10,954 nt of DNA from Omnitrophica bacterium RIFCSPLOWO2_01_FULL_45_10 (GTDB lineage: Bacteria > Omnitrophota > Gorgyraeia > 2-01-FULL-45-10), in NCBI GenBank assembly GCA_001804165.1, contig MHFL01000016.1:10176-21129 (forward strand), given 5' to 3'. Below the pieces are notes generated by a model that saw only the letters and a program-made list of their open reading frames with translations, had not been told where the DNA came from and ran no database searches. The position numbers and the translations under genes were made by a program. Each line of letters starts with the position of its first letter. Within the stretch, counting starts at the first letter, position 1. Shown piece by piece: positions 1-9,200 of this stretch.

Positions 1-1001
1 TCGGCATCTACATACCTGAAGAGTACGGGGGGTTGGGCGGCGGTGTCATGGAACTCTGCCTCGCGACAGAAGAATTGTCAAGGGCGTGCGGGGCCATAGC
101 GCTCGGATTCGCCGGCACTGCCTTAGGGACGTATCCTATTTTATTATACGGCAATGACGAACAAAAAAAGAGATTCCTCCCTGATATAGCCAAAGGCAAG
201 AAATTAGCCGCCTTTTGCATAACGGAGGCCGAAGCCGGCTCTGACGCGGGAAGCATAAAGACTCATGCTAAGAGAGAAGGCGATCATTACATCCTGAACG
301 GGACGAAACAGTGGATTACAAATGCCGGCGAGGCCGATGTCTATACCGTCATCGCCATAACTGACAAGGCGAAAGGGGCCCGTGGGGCGAGCGCCTTAAT
401 CGTTGAAAAGGGCACAAAAGGATTAGAATTCGGAAAGAAAGAAAAGAAACTGGGCATTCGCGCCTCCGCGACTCGCGAGGTCATATTTACGGATTGTAAG
501 GTCCCGAAAGAGAATCTATTGTCCAAAGAAGGGATGGGCTTCATAGTCGCGATGAAGACCTTTGACAACTCCCGTCCAGGCGTGGCCGCGCAGGCAGTCG
601 GCATAGCGCAAGGCGCTTTGGATCTGGCATTAGATTATTCGAAGAAGAGGGTCCAGTTCGGCTCCCCCATATCGAGTTTTCAGGCGATACAGCATATGTT
701 AGCCGATATGGCGACTCAAACTGAGGCGGCGCGGGCGCTTGTCTACGCTACCGCGAGAATGGTGGATTCCGGCGCGAAGACTATATCAAAGGAATCGGCC
801 ATGGCGAAGGTTTACGCGAGCGACGTCGCCATGAAGGTAGCGGTCGACGCTGTCCAGGTTTTCGGCGGATACGGTTATATGAGGGACTATCCGGTAGAAA
901 AGTTTATGCGGGACGCGAAGATAACGCAAATTTATGAAGGGACGAATCAGATCCAGCGCAACATCATCGCCGCGCATCTTATCAAGGAGAGCCTTCGCTA
1001 G
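1..1001 (+). CDS. Acyl-CoA dehydrogenase, 5'-truncated by window edge
   Basis: FAD-dependent enzyme that forms or reduces the alpha-beta double bond of an acyl-CoA and exchanges electrons with an electron-transfer flavoprotein in the cytoplasm. The frame is open from the window edge (first full codon at base 3) and begins GIYIPEEYGG, a typical internal acyl-CoA dehydrogenase sequence. The real start therefore lies upstream, and the TTG at 33 is not a start. The family signature CITEAEAGSDAGS is at 216-254. The second signature, starting QVFGGYGYMRDYPVEKFMRD, lies near the C-terminus. The catalytic base is the Glu of IYEGTNQIQR (codon 936-938), the position used in short/medium-chain and butyryl-CoA dehydrogenases and not that of isovaleryl or long-chain enzymes. 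About 333 residues are visible of a usual ~380. The gene is followed after 19 bases by etfB, so the two are probably co-transcribed. The substrate cannot be read from sequence; butyryl-, caffeyl- or another enoyl-CoA are options. Confidence 0.96.
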   Translation, partial: GIYIPEEYGGLGGGVMELCLATEELSRACGAIALGFAGTALGTYPILLYGNDEQKKRFLPDIAKGKKLAAFCITEAEAGSDAGSIKTHAKREGDHYILNGTKQWITNAGEADVYTVIAITDKAKGARGASALIVEKGTKGLEFGKKEKKLGIRASATREVIFTDCKVPKENLLSKEGMGFIVAMKTFDNSRPGVAAQAVGIAQGALDLALDYSKKRVQFGSPISSFQAIQHMLADMATQTEAARALVYATARMVDSGAKTISKESAMAKVYASDVAMKVAVDAVQVFGGYGYMRDYPVEKFMRDAKITQIYEGTNQIQRNIIAAHLIKESLR

Positions 1002-1020
1002 TGCAAGCAAGTAGTAAACC

Positions 1021-1803
1021 ATGAATATAATCGTTTGCATTAAACAAGTCCCGAATACTACGGATGTCAGAATCGATCCCGTGACAAACACACTCATTCG
1101 CGAAGGGGTTGAGAGCGTAATAAATCCGTTCGATACCTATGCCATTGAGGAGGCGGTCCGGCTAAAAGAGAGGTTCGGAGGCAAGGTTACTGTAATCACG
1201 ATGGGGCCGCCGCAGGCGGAATCGGCTTTAAAAGAGGCGATATCTTTAGGATGCGATGAGGCAATACTCGTCAGCGACAGGAAATTTGCCGGCTCGGATA
1301 CCTGGGCGACAAGTTACACATTATCCCGCGCTATAAAAAAGATAGGCGCCTCTGACATAATAATATGCGGGAAACAGGCGTCCGACGGCGATACGGCCCA
1401 GGTCGGGCCGGGCATATCAGCGCATCTCGATATACCGCAGGTTACTTACGTCAAAAGAATAGAGGAGATCGCGAATAACACGGCGAGAGTCGAGCGGATG
1501 ACCGAAGAGGGGTACGACGTTATTGAAACGCCAATACCCTGCCTTATCACAGTGGTTAAAGAGATCAATACTCCTCGGCTTCCTTCGCTGAAAGGCATGA
1601 TGAAGGCGAAGGCCGCCCAGATTTTAAAATGGTCCGCCCAAGACATAGGATGCGACGCCAAGAATATAGGACTGGATGGCTCTCCCACGCGAGTCGTTAA
1701 GATATTCACGCCGCCTCCGAGAAAGGGCGGGGAAATGTTGAAAGGCGACGCGGCTGATGTTGCGAAAAGGTTAACGGAACTTTTGAAGGACGTTGTAATT
1801 TAA
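1021..1803 (+). CDS. etfB: Electron transfer flavoprotein beta subunit
   Basis: Beta subunit (260 aa, normal family length) of the heterodimeric electron-transfer flavoprotein that accepts or delivers electrons for the upstream acyl-CoA dehydrogenase. The protein starts MNIIVCIKQVPNTTDVRID, the classic EtfB N-terminus, and has the conserved NPFDTYAIEEAVRLKE segment. The nucleotide-binding stretch GKQASDGDTAQVGPG lies at about residues 119-133. The EtfB signature, with ERMTEEGYDVIE followed by TPIPCLITV, is near residues 160-182. The ATG at 1021 is chosen because it gives the canonical N-terminus. No strong Shine-Dalgarno sits directly upstream (the nearest AGGAG lies inside the acd gene, ~30 bases away), so coupling to acd translation is likely. 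The adjacent ferredoxin-fused EtfA suggests an electron-bifurcating Etf in which EtfB would bind NAD(H). That role is inferred from family knowledge and is not proven by residues I can check here. Confidence 0.96.
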   Translation: MNIIVCIKQVPNTTDVRIDPVTNTLIREGVESVINPFDTYAIEEAVRLKERFGGKVTVITMGPPQAESALKEAISLGCDEAILVSDRKFAGSDTWATSYTLSRAIKKIGASDIIICGKQASDGDTAQVGPGISAHLDIPQVTYVKRIEEIANNTARVERMTEEGYDVIETPIPCLITVVKEINTPRLPSLKGMMKAKAAQILKWSAQDIGCDAKNIGLDGSPTRVVKIFTPPPRKGGEMLKGDAADVAKRLTELLKDVVI

Positions 1804-1804
1804 T

Positions 1805-3013
1805 ATGGGGAATTCCGAATCTATAAAAGTAATTTTGGAGAAATGCACGGGATGCAAACTCTGCGTCAGGGCATGTCCCTTCGGCGCTATTGAAGTGTCT
1901 AACAAGAAGGCGATAATAGACCTATCCAAATGCAACCTTTGCGGCGCGTGCGCGGATTCATGCAAATTCGAAGCGATAGTGCTTGAAAAGAGTATATTAG
2001 AGAAAAAAGACTTGAGCGCATATAAGGACGTCTGGGTATTCTGCGAGCAGAAGAAAGGCAAGATTCAGACGATTGCGTTTGAACTTTTGGGCGAAGGCAA
2101 AAGGTTGGCGAAAAAATTAGGCGTGAAGCTCTGCGCCGTCATTTTAGGCGACGGTCTATCGTCGAGCGCGGAGGAGTTATCATCCCGCGGAGCCGACAAG
2201 ATTTACCTGATTGAGGCGCAACAGCTCAAAAGTTATCAGGATGAGCCATATACGAACATCCTTGTGGAACTTATTAAGGAATATAAGCCCGAAGTCATCC
2301 TTTGCGGGGCAACGACGATAGGGCGTAGTCTCATCTCGCGCGTGGCGGTGAGGATAGACGCCGGCCTCACCGCGGACTGTACGGGCCTCGACATAGATGA
2401 GGAAAAGCGCCTGCTCCTTCAGACGCGTCCGGCATTCGGCGGCAATATCATGGCCACAATCATCACTCCGAATCACAGGCCGCAAATGGCCACCGTGCGC
2501 CATAAGGTAATGAAAGAAGCCGATGTCGACAGATCGAAACGGGCAGAAGTTATAAAGAAAAATTATCCTGATAATTTTTTAAAATCTAGAACTAAAATCC
2601 TGGACATTGTAGAAGAGATAGAAGAGACCATAAATTTGGCCGAGGCGGACATCATCGTTTCCGGCGGAAGAGGCGTAGGGGGAGGAGAAAATTTCTCTAT
2701 AATTAAAGAACTTGCCAAGGCGCTGGGCGGCGCTGTGGGCGCCTCAAGAAGCGCTGTCGACGCCGGTTGGATGCCATATTCTCATCAAGTGGGCCAAACA
2801 GGGAAGACAGTATGCCCTAAACTTTATATTGCCTGCGGCATCAGCGGTCAGATTCAGCACCTGATAGGAATGCAGTCATCAAAAGTCATAGTAGCGGTAA
2901 ATAAAGACCCGGATGCCCCAATATTTAAGGTCGCGACTTATGGGATTGTAGGGGACCTTTTCGAAGTTGTGCCTGCCCTGGCTAAAGAATTCCGCACGAT
3001 CCTTAATAAATAA
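1805..3013 (+). CDS. etfA: Electron transfer flavoprotein alpha subunit with N-terminal 2x[4Fe-4S] ferredoxin domain
   Basis: Alpha subunit of the Etf, 402 aa against ~320 for a plain EtfA. The extra length is an N-terminal ferredoxin module. The first [4Fe-4S] motif is C14-x2-C17-x2-C20-x3-C24-P and the second C43-x2-C46-x2-C49-x3-C53; all eight cysteines are present. The EtfA N-terminal fold follows (from ~75), then the FAD-binding domain with GGRGVGGGENF (from residue 287) and the EtfA signature LYIACGISGQIQH (340-352). The ATG lies one base after the etfB stop, and GAAGGA at 1785-1790 is a rather distant ribosome site, so translational coupling is likely. Known relatives with this fusion include CarE of the caffeyl-CoA reductase complex and the Etf subunit of bifurcating lactate dehydrogenase. 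The ferredoxin domain probably passes electrons between the flavins and a soluble ferredoxin. Last gene of the operon; no terminator immediately follows the stop. Confidence 0.96.
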   Translation: MGNSESIKVILEKCTGCKLCVRACPFGAIEVSNKKAIIDLSKCNLCGACADSCKFEAIVLEKSILEKKDLSAYKDVWVFCEQKKGKIQTIAFELLGEGKRLAKKLGVKLCAVILGDGLSSSAEELSSRGADKIYLIEAQQLKSYQDEPYTNILVELIKEYKPEVILCGATTIGRSLISRVAVRIDAGLTADCTGLDIDEEKRLLLQTRPAFGGNIMATIITPNHRPQMATVRHKVMKEADVDRSKRAEVIKKNYPDNFLKSRTKILDIVEEIEETINLAEADIIVSGGRGVGGGENFSIIKELAKALGGAVGASRSAVDAGWMPYSHQVGQTGKTVCPKLYIACGISGQIQHLIGMQSSKVIVAVNKDPDAPIFKVATYGIVGDLFEVVPALAKEFRTILNK

Positions 3014-3053
3014 GCCGTTATTGTTAAGGTATAAAAAAGTATGATTTTTGCTC

Positions 3054-3082
3054 TTGACACTTGCTCTTTAATCACGTATATT
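3054..3082 (+). promoter_or_regulatory. Predicted sigma70-type promoter
   Basis: A perfect -35 box TTGACA (3054-3059), a 17-base spacer and a -10 box TATATT (3077-3082) give near-consensus spacing and sequence. It lies 41 bases after the etfA stop and ~120 bases before the first ATG of the giant ORF. Transcription would start near 3089-3090 and leave a leader of ~115 bases. The region is AT-rich, which raises the chance of fortuitous -10 boxes; the full TTGACA at correct spacing is the main support. Confidence 0.55.
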
Positions 3083-3102
3083 TAATATAAGACGATAGAA
3101 CT

Positions 3103-3150
3103 ACTTGCCTGCATTATAAATAAGGCAGAACATAGGCAAGTAATTTTTTT
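3103..3150 (+). terminator. Hairpin with U7 tail: etf-operon terminator or leader attenuator
   Basis: ACTTGCCT (3103-3110) pairs perfectly with AGGCAAGT (3134-3141) and is followed by AA and seven T (3144-3150), as in an intrinsic terminator. The same left arm can instead pair TGCCT (3106-3110) with AGGCA (3123-3127), so two mutually exclusive hairpins are possible, as in an attenuator. The hairpin begins only ~14 bases after the predicted transcription start. It could therefore end a short ~60-nt RNA, control read-through into the giant gene, or simply terminate the etf operon. I do not recognise a known riboswitch class. Confidence 0.5.
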
Positions 3151-3203
3151 CATTCAATAATTTATCGATTTAAAAAGTTTCACAATAGAAAGACCTTTTA
3201 GAT

Positions 3204-6200
3204 ATGTTAGACGCTAGAACTATAAAAAATAGGGACAGACACCTATTTGAGATAAATAACAAAAATAGGTGTCTGTCCCTATTTTTATTGTTTAAACGCG
3301 TAACCGCCTTTATTACTCTTGTTGCTTTTACCGCTACAACATTAGGCGCTGATTATGCCTGGGCCGCCAGACCATCTGTGGAGCTTGCTAGCGTCGGCTC
3401 TGACAGAGCTGGCGGCTCTGGGCTGATTAAGGAATTCAATGTCGAAACCTTTGCCCTCCCCGAATACCTCGGCCGTATAAAAGGCACCTGGTATCCGTCA
3501 TCCACCCTTCGACGCGGCCATCAGTCAAACAAAGGCCTTGCTCAGGGTGAATCACTTCCTTCGGTCGTGATTCACATCCAGGACGCCCATTGTAACTACG
3601 CGGCTCAGCACAAGATTACTGAAATTATAGAGTATCTCACAAAAGAATACGGAATAGACGTAATCAATCTCGAAGGCGGCGCCAAGGATTACGATCTTGG
3701 CGTATTTAACAGGATAGAAGACAAGGCAGTAAGGGAAAAAGTCGCGGACGAGTTCGTCAAAGAAGGCATGGTAAACGGCGCCGAATACTTCGCCATAAAT
3801 AATCCTAATAAAGTCGCCTTGTGGGGCATCGAGGATGCGAATCTATATTCAGAGAATCTAAAAATATATAGAGATTTCCTTAAATATAAAGACGAGATCG
3901 AGAAACATTTAAAAACTTTAAATCATATATTGAATAATCTGAAACTCCATATTTATTCAAAAGAACTTCTCGAACTTGATACAAAATATACCCAATATAA
4001 AGACGAGAAATTACAGTTTAAAGACTACCTCACTTATCTTATTCAAAAGGCTTCCACTTCCTTGTCATTGCGAGGCCGCGAAGCGGCCGAAGCCAGCGGC
4101 CTTGCCGCTAGGCAGGCAATCTCCTTCACGAATGTATACCTCCTTAACCAATCACTCGAACTGGAAAAGGAGATAGACTTCAAAAAAGCGAACAACGATC
4201 GCGACCAATTGATTGACAGGCTCCATAAACGGCTTTCGAAAGTCGAACTCGAAGAACTCGTCTTGAAGACAGTCGAATTCAAGTCCGAGAAACTCCCTCT
4301 TCACAATTTCTACAACTATCTCTTTAAAAAGGCAAAGGAGTCGAACATACGAGTAGAAGATTTCCCGGCGCTCGAAAAATATATAACCTATATATCGCTT
4401 TACGCGAATATCGATAAATCTAAAATAACGGCTGAAATGGATGCTCTCGAGAATGACATTAAAGCTCGCCTTTACGAAAACGATGCGCAGAAAGAACTGG
4501 GTATATTATCCAAGAACCTGACGATAGTCAAGAATTTATTCAATACGACATTGACGAAAGAGGATTACGATTATTACAAAGCGAATGAAGATTCTTTCAG
4601 CGTGAGACAATATGCCTCATTCATAGAAAAATATGCCCAGCGTTATAAAATTCAGGCAACCCTCGATAAAGACATAACTTCGCTAGACTTCCGCCGCGAA
4701 GAGATATCGAAGTTTTACGAGTATTCACTTAAACGCGACGAAGCGTTTTTGAGGAATATAAAATTTAAGGGTCAAGGGTTAAGGGTCACGGGTCAAGAAC
4801 AACAAACTGCAATACTGATCACGGGCGGTTTCCACACCGAGAATCTCTCTAATCTCTTCAAGGATAATAACATCTCCTACGTCTCGATAATGCCGAACTT
4901 CAAGGACAATGGCGAGGAATGCCGGTACTTTAAATTATTGGCCGGTGAAATGCCATGGAAAGATAATAAGCTATATTTTGCCATATCCCATGCCGTAACT
5001 TCACCCAAGACCTCGCTAATGCAGATAGCTTCCATGAATACATCCCTTCGTGATAAAGGGTGGACTGCAGAACAGATAGGAGAATATAACGGCGCTGTAA
5101 TAGAAAAAATGGTAAGGGTTACGCATAATTCTGACATAACAAAAGTGACGATAGAAAATGGCTCCAGCGCAGTCTTTGTTTTTGAAAAAGGAGAATCTGT
5201 CCGCCTTTCGCTTGGTGAGGTTTTGGTTGAAATATACGGTGAAGAAGGCCCCGACCAGGCCGCCACAGTTGCACCCGAATCGCCGGAGACTGGGCGCGCC
5301 TCGGCGCCTGTCCGCCGAAGCTCCAGCGGAGGGCCTGAGTTGAAGAGCGAAGGCGGAAGCGGGGAGGCGTATGAGGATATTGATGAACTAACAAGAGCGC
5401 TTGAGCCATTTGTGGAATTTAATGAATATGGACCCGTAGGTCTTGAGCCGTCTCAAGAGATATTGCCTGAGCATATTCAGAGACTTGAGGCGACACTTGA
5501 AAGTAAGGATGAGGATATCGCTTTTCTGGCGGCGCACTGCCTTCTGCTTCAACCTGTTCAAGATAAGGCGATAGGCCTTAAGGAACTTCGCGCAGTGGCC
5601 GCACGCATAACAGCAGATATCGAAAAATTCCAAGTCGCATCTGAAAAGTACGAATTCGCGAATGCTATCCTAATTTACACAAAACTAATTGCTGACATAG
5701 ACGAAACACTGTCTACAACACAAATGGACGAACTTACCCTCTATGCGCTTGGTATCGTAAGAGAAACAATTGCCAAGGATATGCGTTACGTGCGGCTTGA
5801 CAAAATTTTCGCCCCGATACCGAAGGCATTTTCGCATCCATTCTTTGACTACACCCTTATAGGAACGATGAGCATATACTATGGCTTTATCTTCTATCTC
5901 GCTCCTCTCCTTGCTCTTTTATATCTCCCCGCGCATGTCGCATCATCGTTTCTCTTGGCCCGAGTGGCGGCCGCCAAATGGGGTTTCAGAGAGAATCCGA
6001 TAGAGGGTATGCGCAAAACCAAGTATCGCATCATCGCGCATTATGCGGCAGCGATTTCGATAGTCTTAGCCGGCTTTTGGATGGCCGGCAATATGGGTTT
6101 AAGAGCCATTCGTTACGATGAAAAACGTGTTCCCGCTCCAATATATCGCCAGGAGCGAGACCTTGAGCAAAAGTTACGCGAACAAAGAAAACTCAATGAG

Positions 6201-9200
6201 GAATTGCGAAAAAAACTGAAGCAGGACGAGAGGAAGAAAGAAGAAGAAAAAAAGGAGCGTGAGAAAGGCCCCCTTGCGCCTCTTGAGAAAGCGGGCAGAA
6301 TCGCGATGACTCCTCGTGGTGACGCCCGCGCCTCGGCGAGCGGGGAGGGACCATCTCAAGGAGAGAGCGAGATCCTTCGTTGGGCAGAAAATGCCGGCCG
6401 TCTGAATAAATATATTAACAGTTCTCTGAGAGCGGTGACAACCCACGATTCGGCCGTAAAGGAATTGGCTGAGTTGAAGAGAAGAGATGAGGAAGGATAT
6501 GAGATTATAGGAAATAATGTTGTCATCAACAGAAATCCCGAAGAATTGAAAGGCCGCCCCAAATTTGAGCGCAACGGCCCGTTTATAGAATTTGACGGCG
6601 CCCTGCGTAAAAACGAGAAAATATATATACTCGAGACGATGTCTTCGAAATGGGAAACCTCGCGAAAGGTCGGCGACAAATTACTTGCTATCCGTGACAA
6701 TTTTGATTATATCAACGGCGTTTTAAGAGAAAGAGGCATAATCGTCGATAAAGAAAATATTAATGGCGTGATAGTCGCGATTTCAGGCTCACAGGAACGC
6801 GCGAGAGCGATAAGGAAAAAAATAAACGAATTCGTTATATTTCACAATGTCTTCGGACCAAAACGATTCGATTTTACTGTTTCCGTAGATAGGGCTGCCA
6901 GCATCGAGCCGTCCAAAGAAACCCGCGCCTCGGTCCCTCGCGAGAGCGCCTCGGGGCAGGCGAGCGGTTCCGGGATACCCGCTATCTCTTTGTCCGATTT
7001 GCATTTTGTCGACGCAGGCGAAATAATAATGCCCCCGCGTTCGACAATCCGCTCGTTGAAAAATATATTCAAGCAATGGAAGGGTAAAGAGGTATTTAGC
7101 TCTCCTCTTATTGGTTCAGATGATGTTCTTATGGCGCTTGTCTCTATTTCTTTAATATCAATTCTGACCGAACTTATTTTATTATTCAATGGTTATGGGC
7201 TCCCTGTGGCTCCCGTATCTTTATTGTTCTTCGTGGCCATTGCCAATAACCAACGTATTCAGGAAATGAGTAGCGGCCTGTTGGTTTCAAACAGCGCTAC
7301 GGAATATCAGGATAGTTCAGAAACCGCGCGGCTGGACAACGATTTATTCATGCCGGTAAAGAGATTTAAGTCAGATACAGGGTGGAAAGTAGTCTGGACA
7401 AGCCTGCCATATTTATTGGCTAAACCGGAAATTGAGTCACGGCGCCTTATATTAAATATCGGCTGGGTGATGGCGAATGAAAAAGATAGAGATAATAACC
7501 GGCTATCCTATCTTGATAAACTGCTCAACAACGTTCACAACAGCATACAGGATCTCGAGAAACTGCGGCTGCCGCAACAGTCGCTTGGAACTAAACCTGA
7601 TGAAACCAGAAATACGGCCATAAATATGCTTCTTTCAGGAGACGATTCATGGGTTGGCTTCATGGACATGGCAAAGGCAGGTTTAAGGAATGTAGTAACC
7701 GGCCGGGAAAATATGGATCTAGTCATTGGCGAAGCGTTCAATATAATCAAGGAATTTCTTGAGACGGGATACAACGGCGCGGTATTTAAAATCGGCGGCG
7801 ATGAAATAGGGTTAGTCCTGCCGGCAGAACTTAGGTTAGAAGATGTACGGATAGCGCTTATAAAGGCGCAGCAACGTTTGGTTGATAATTTCGCCAAGAG
7901 AGGTATGCAAGTGCCGTTTGAGCCGGCTGGCTGTGTGAGAGTTAAAAATACATTAATGGAGATAAACGGAAGGCATGATATTAACAAAAAGGCCGATGAA
8001 CTCTTAACCATAAATCTGAAATATGCGGAGACACTGCAGGGGTTGGCAAAAGAAACAAGCGATGACGGGATCATGGATTTAGTGCGGGTTGAAGAGGAGT
8101 TTGTGGCGCAGGGAGAAACAGACATATCTATCCTTTCTCGGAAAGATCGGAAAGAACTGAATGCCGCGCGTAAAAAGATGGAACCTTTAGGATATGAATT
8201 AGAAGAAGACTATCCATCCATTAAACGCAGGAATCTTTGGGAGGTGATAGATAATGCGAGCAGTCAAAATGTACCTGCCGTATATCTTGCCAGAGCTCCT
8301 CCGGATTCATTCTATGTAATACGAGTATACGGCCGCCGCAAGATCCAAGTGCTCAAGATAACCTCGCGGTATAGGGCCTTGAATCTAAAGACAAAAGTGG
8401 CCTTTGAGGAAGTGCTTAAGGCATCAGGCCGAGAAGGAAAAAGGAGAAGCGACGCCTTTACCTATTATGGCTTTAAAGCGCCGCAGGACGCCTCTCGAAT
8501 ATATGAAAATACAGGCCATGAGCGCGGCAATGACTGGATAAAATTGGAGAATCTCGGAATATATAGGGCGTTCGAGGCGTTGAATGGAAAATTATCGGAT
8601 CTTGAAATCTTACAAATGTTGGACGAAGCCTCCGATTTAGTCAATTTCTACACAATAAAAAGACCATCCGGAAAAGATGAAAGCCCCGAACGCAGAAACT
8701 TGAGTTTTAATGTTGTGTTCGATGCCTCTGAAGTAAATACAGACGATATATGGGTCGTTGAGGATCACAGTATTGCCGGGGCTCTTATGCCTATTCTTGA
8801 GCAACTCAACGAAGCGAGAGAAAGCATCTTAAGGGAGGGTTTTGACGGCCATGGGGGGATAGAGTTTCGAACCGCTGATGTAGGCAAGAGATCCCCCGAG
8901 GTTAAATCATACGAATTGAATAGAAATAACTGGGAAATGATTCTTGCTGAGAATGAGGCCGCCCGCTTAGCCCGCGCGCAGAGAGCCAAACGCGAACTCG
9001 AAGAAGCGGACAAAAGATTGTGGGAGAGTTTCAGATTTATTCTCGCGAAATATTCTATACCCGAAACTGCTGAAGCGCCTGAAGAACTTATGGATGCGCC
9101 GTTCTCGCAGGTTAGCAAACGAAATTTGATGGATGTTCTGGAAAGATTGAAGGAAACAGGCCGTGACGCGGGATTGGCAAAGAAGATTATGGCAATAGTG

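Larger units (their letters stand above)
3558..4928 (+). other. TIKI/ChaN/TraB/EreA-like domain (residues ~119-575)
   Basis: The region opens with a beta-strand and IHIQDAHCNY (Asp127, His129), followed by VINLEGG (Glu157). It closes with a strand and ITGGFHTENL (Gly541-x-x-His544). Paired His motifs, a Glu after a strand and a late G-x-x-H are the hallmarks of the TIKI/TraB/ChaN/EreA superfamily, whose members are metalloproteases, erythromycin esterases or haem-binding lipoproteins. Between the motifs lies a long charged alpha-helical insert (~190-530), which also carries the REP-like element and the heptanucleotide repeat. By the signal peptide it would act outside the cytoplasmic membrane. 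The assignment rests on motifs only and is moderate; substrate unknown. Confidence 0.45.

Noticed and set aside
33..35. TTG as start of the acyl-CoA dehydrogenase
   Set aside because: The frame stays open upstream to the window edge and encodes the conserved IPEEYGG segment, so the gene is truncated by the window.
2558..2579. 10-bp AT-rich inverted repeat followed by T inside etfA, terminator-like
   Set aside because: It is almost all A-T with a 2-base gap, lies in the middle of a conserved gene, and has no GC-rich stem.
3976..4282. Short open frames on both strands around the REP-like element
   Set aside because: They arise from the GC-rich palindrome and lack ribosome sites or conserved sequence; the giant frame explains the region.
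7535..8125. Minus-strand open frame of 196 codons
   Set aside because: It is Ser/Leu-rich low-complexity translation opposite the GGDEF-encoding region, with no recognisable motif or start signal; it is a shadow of the giant gene.
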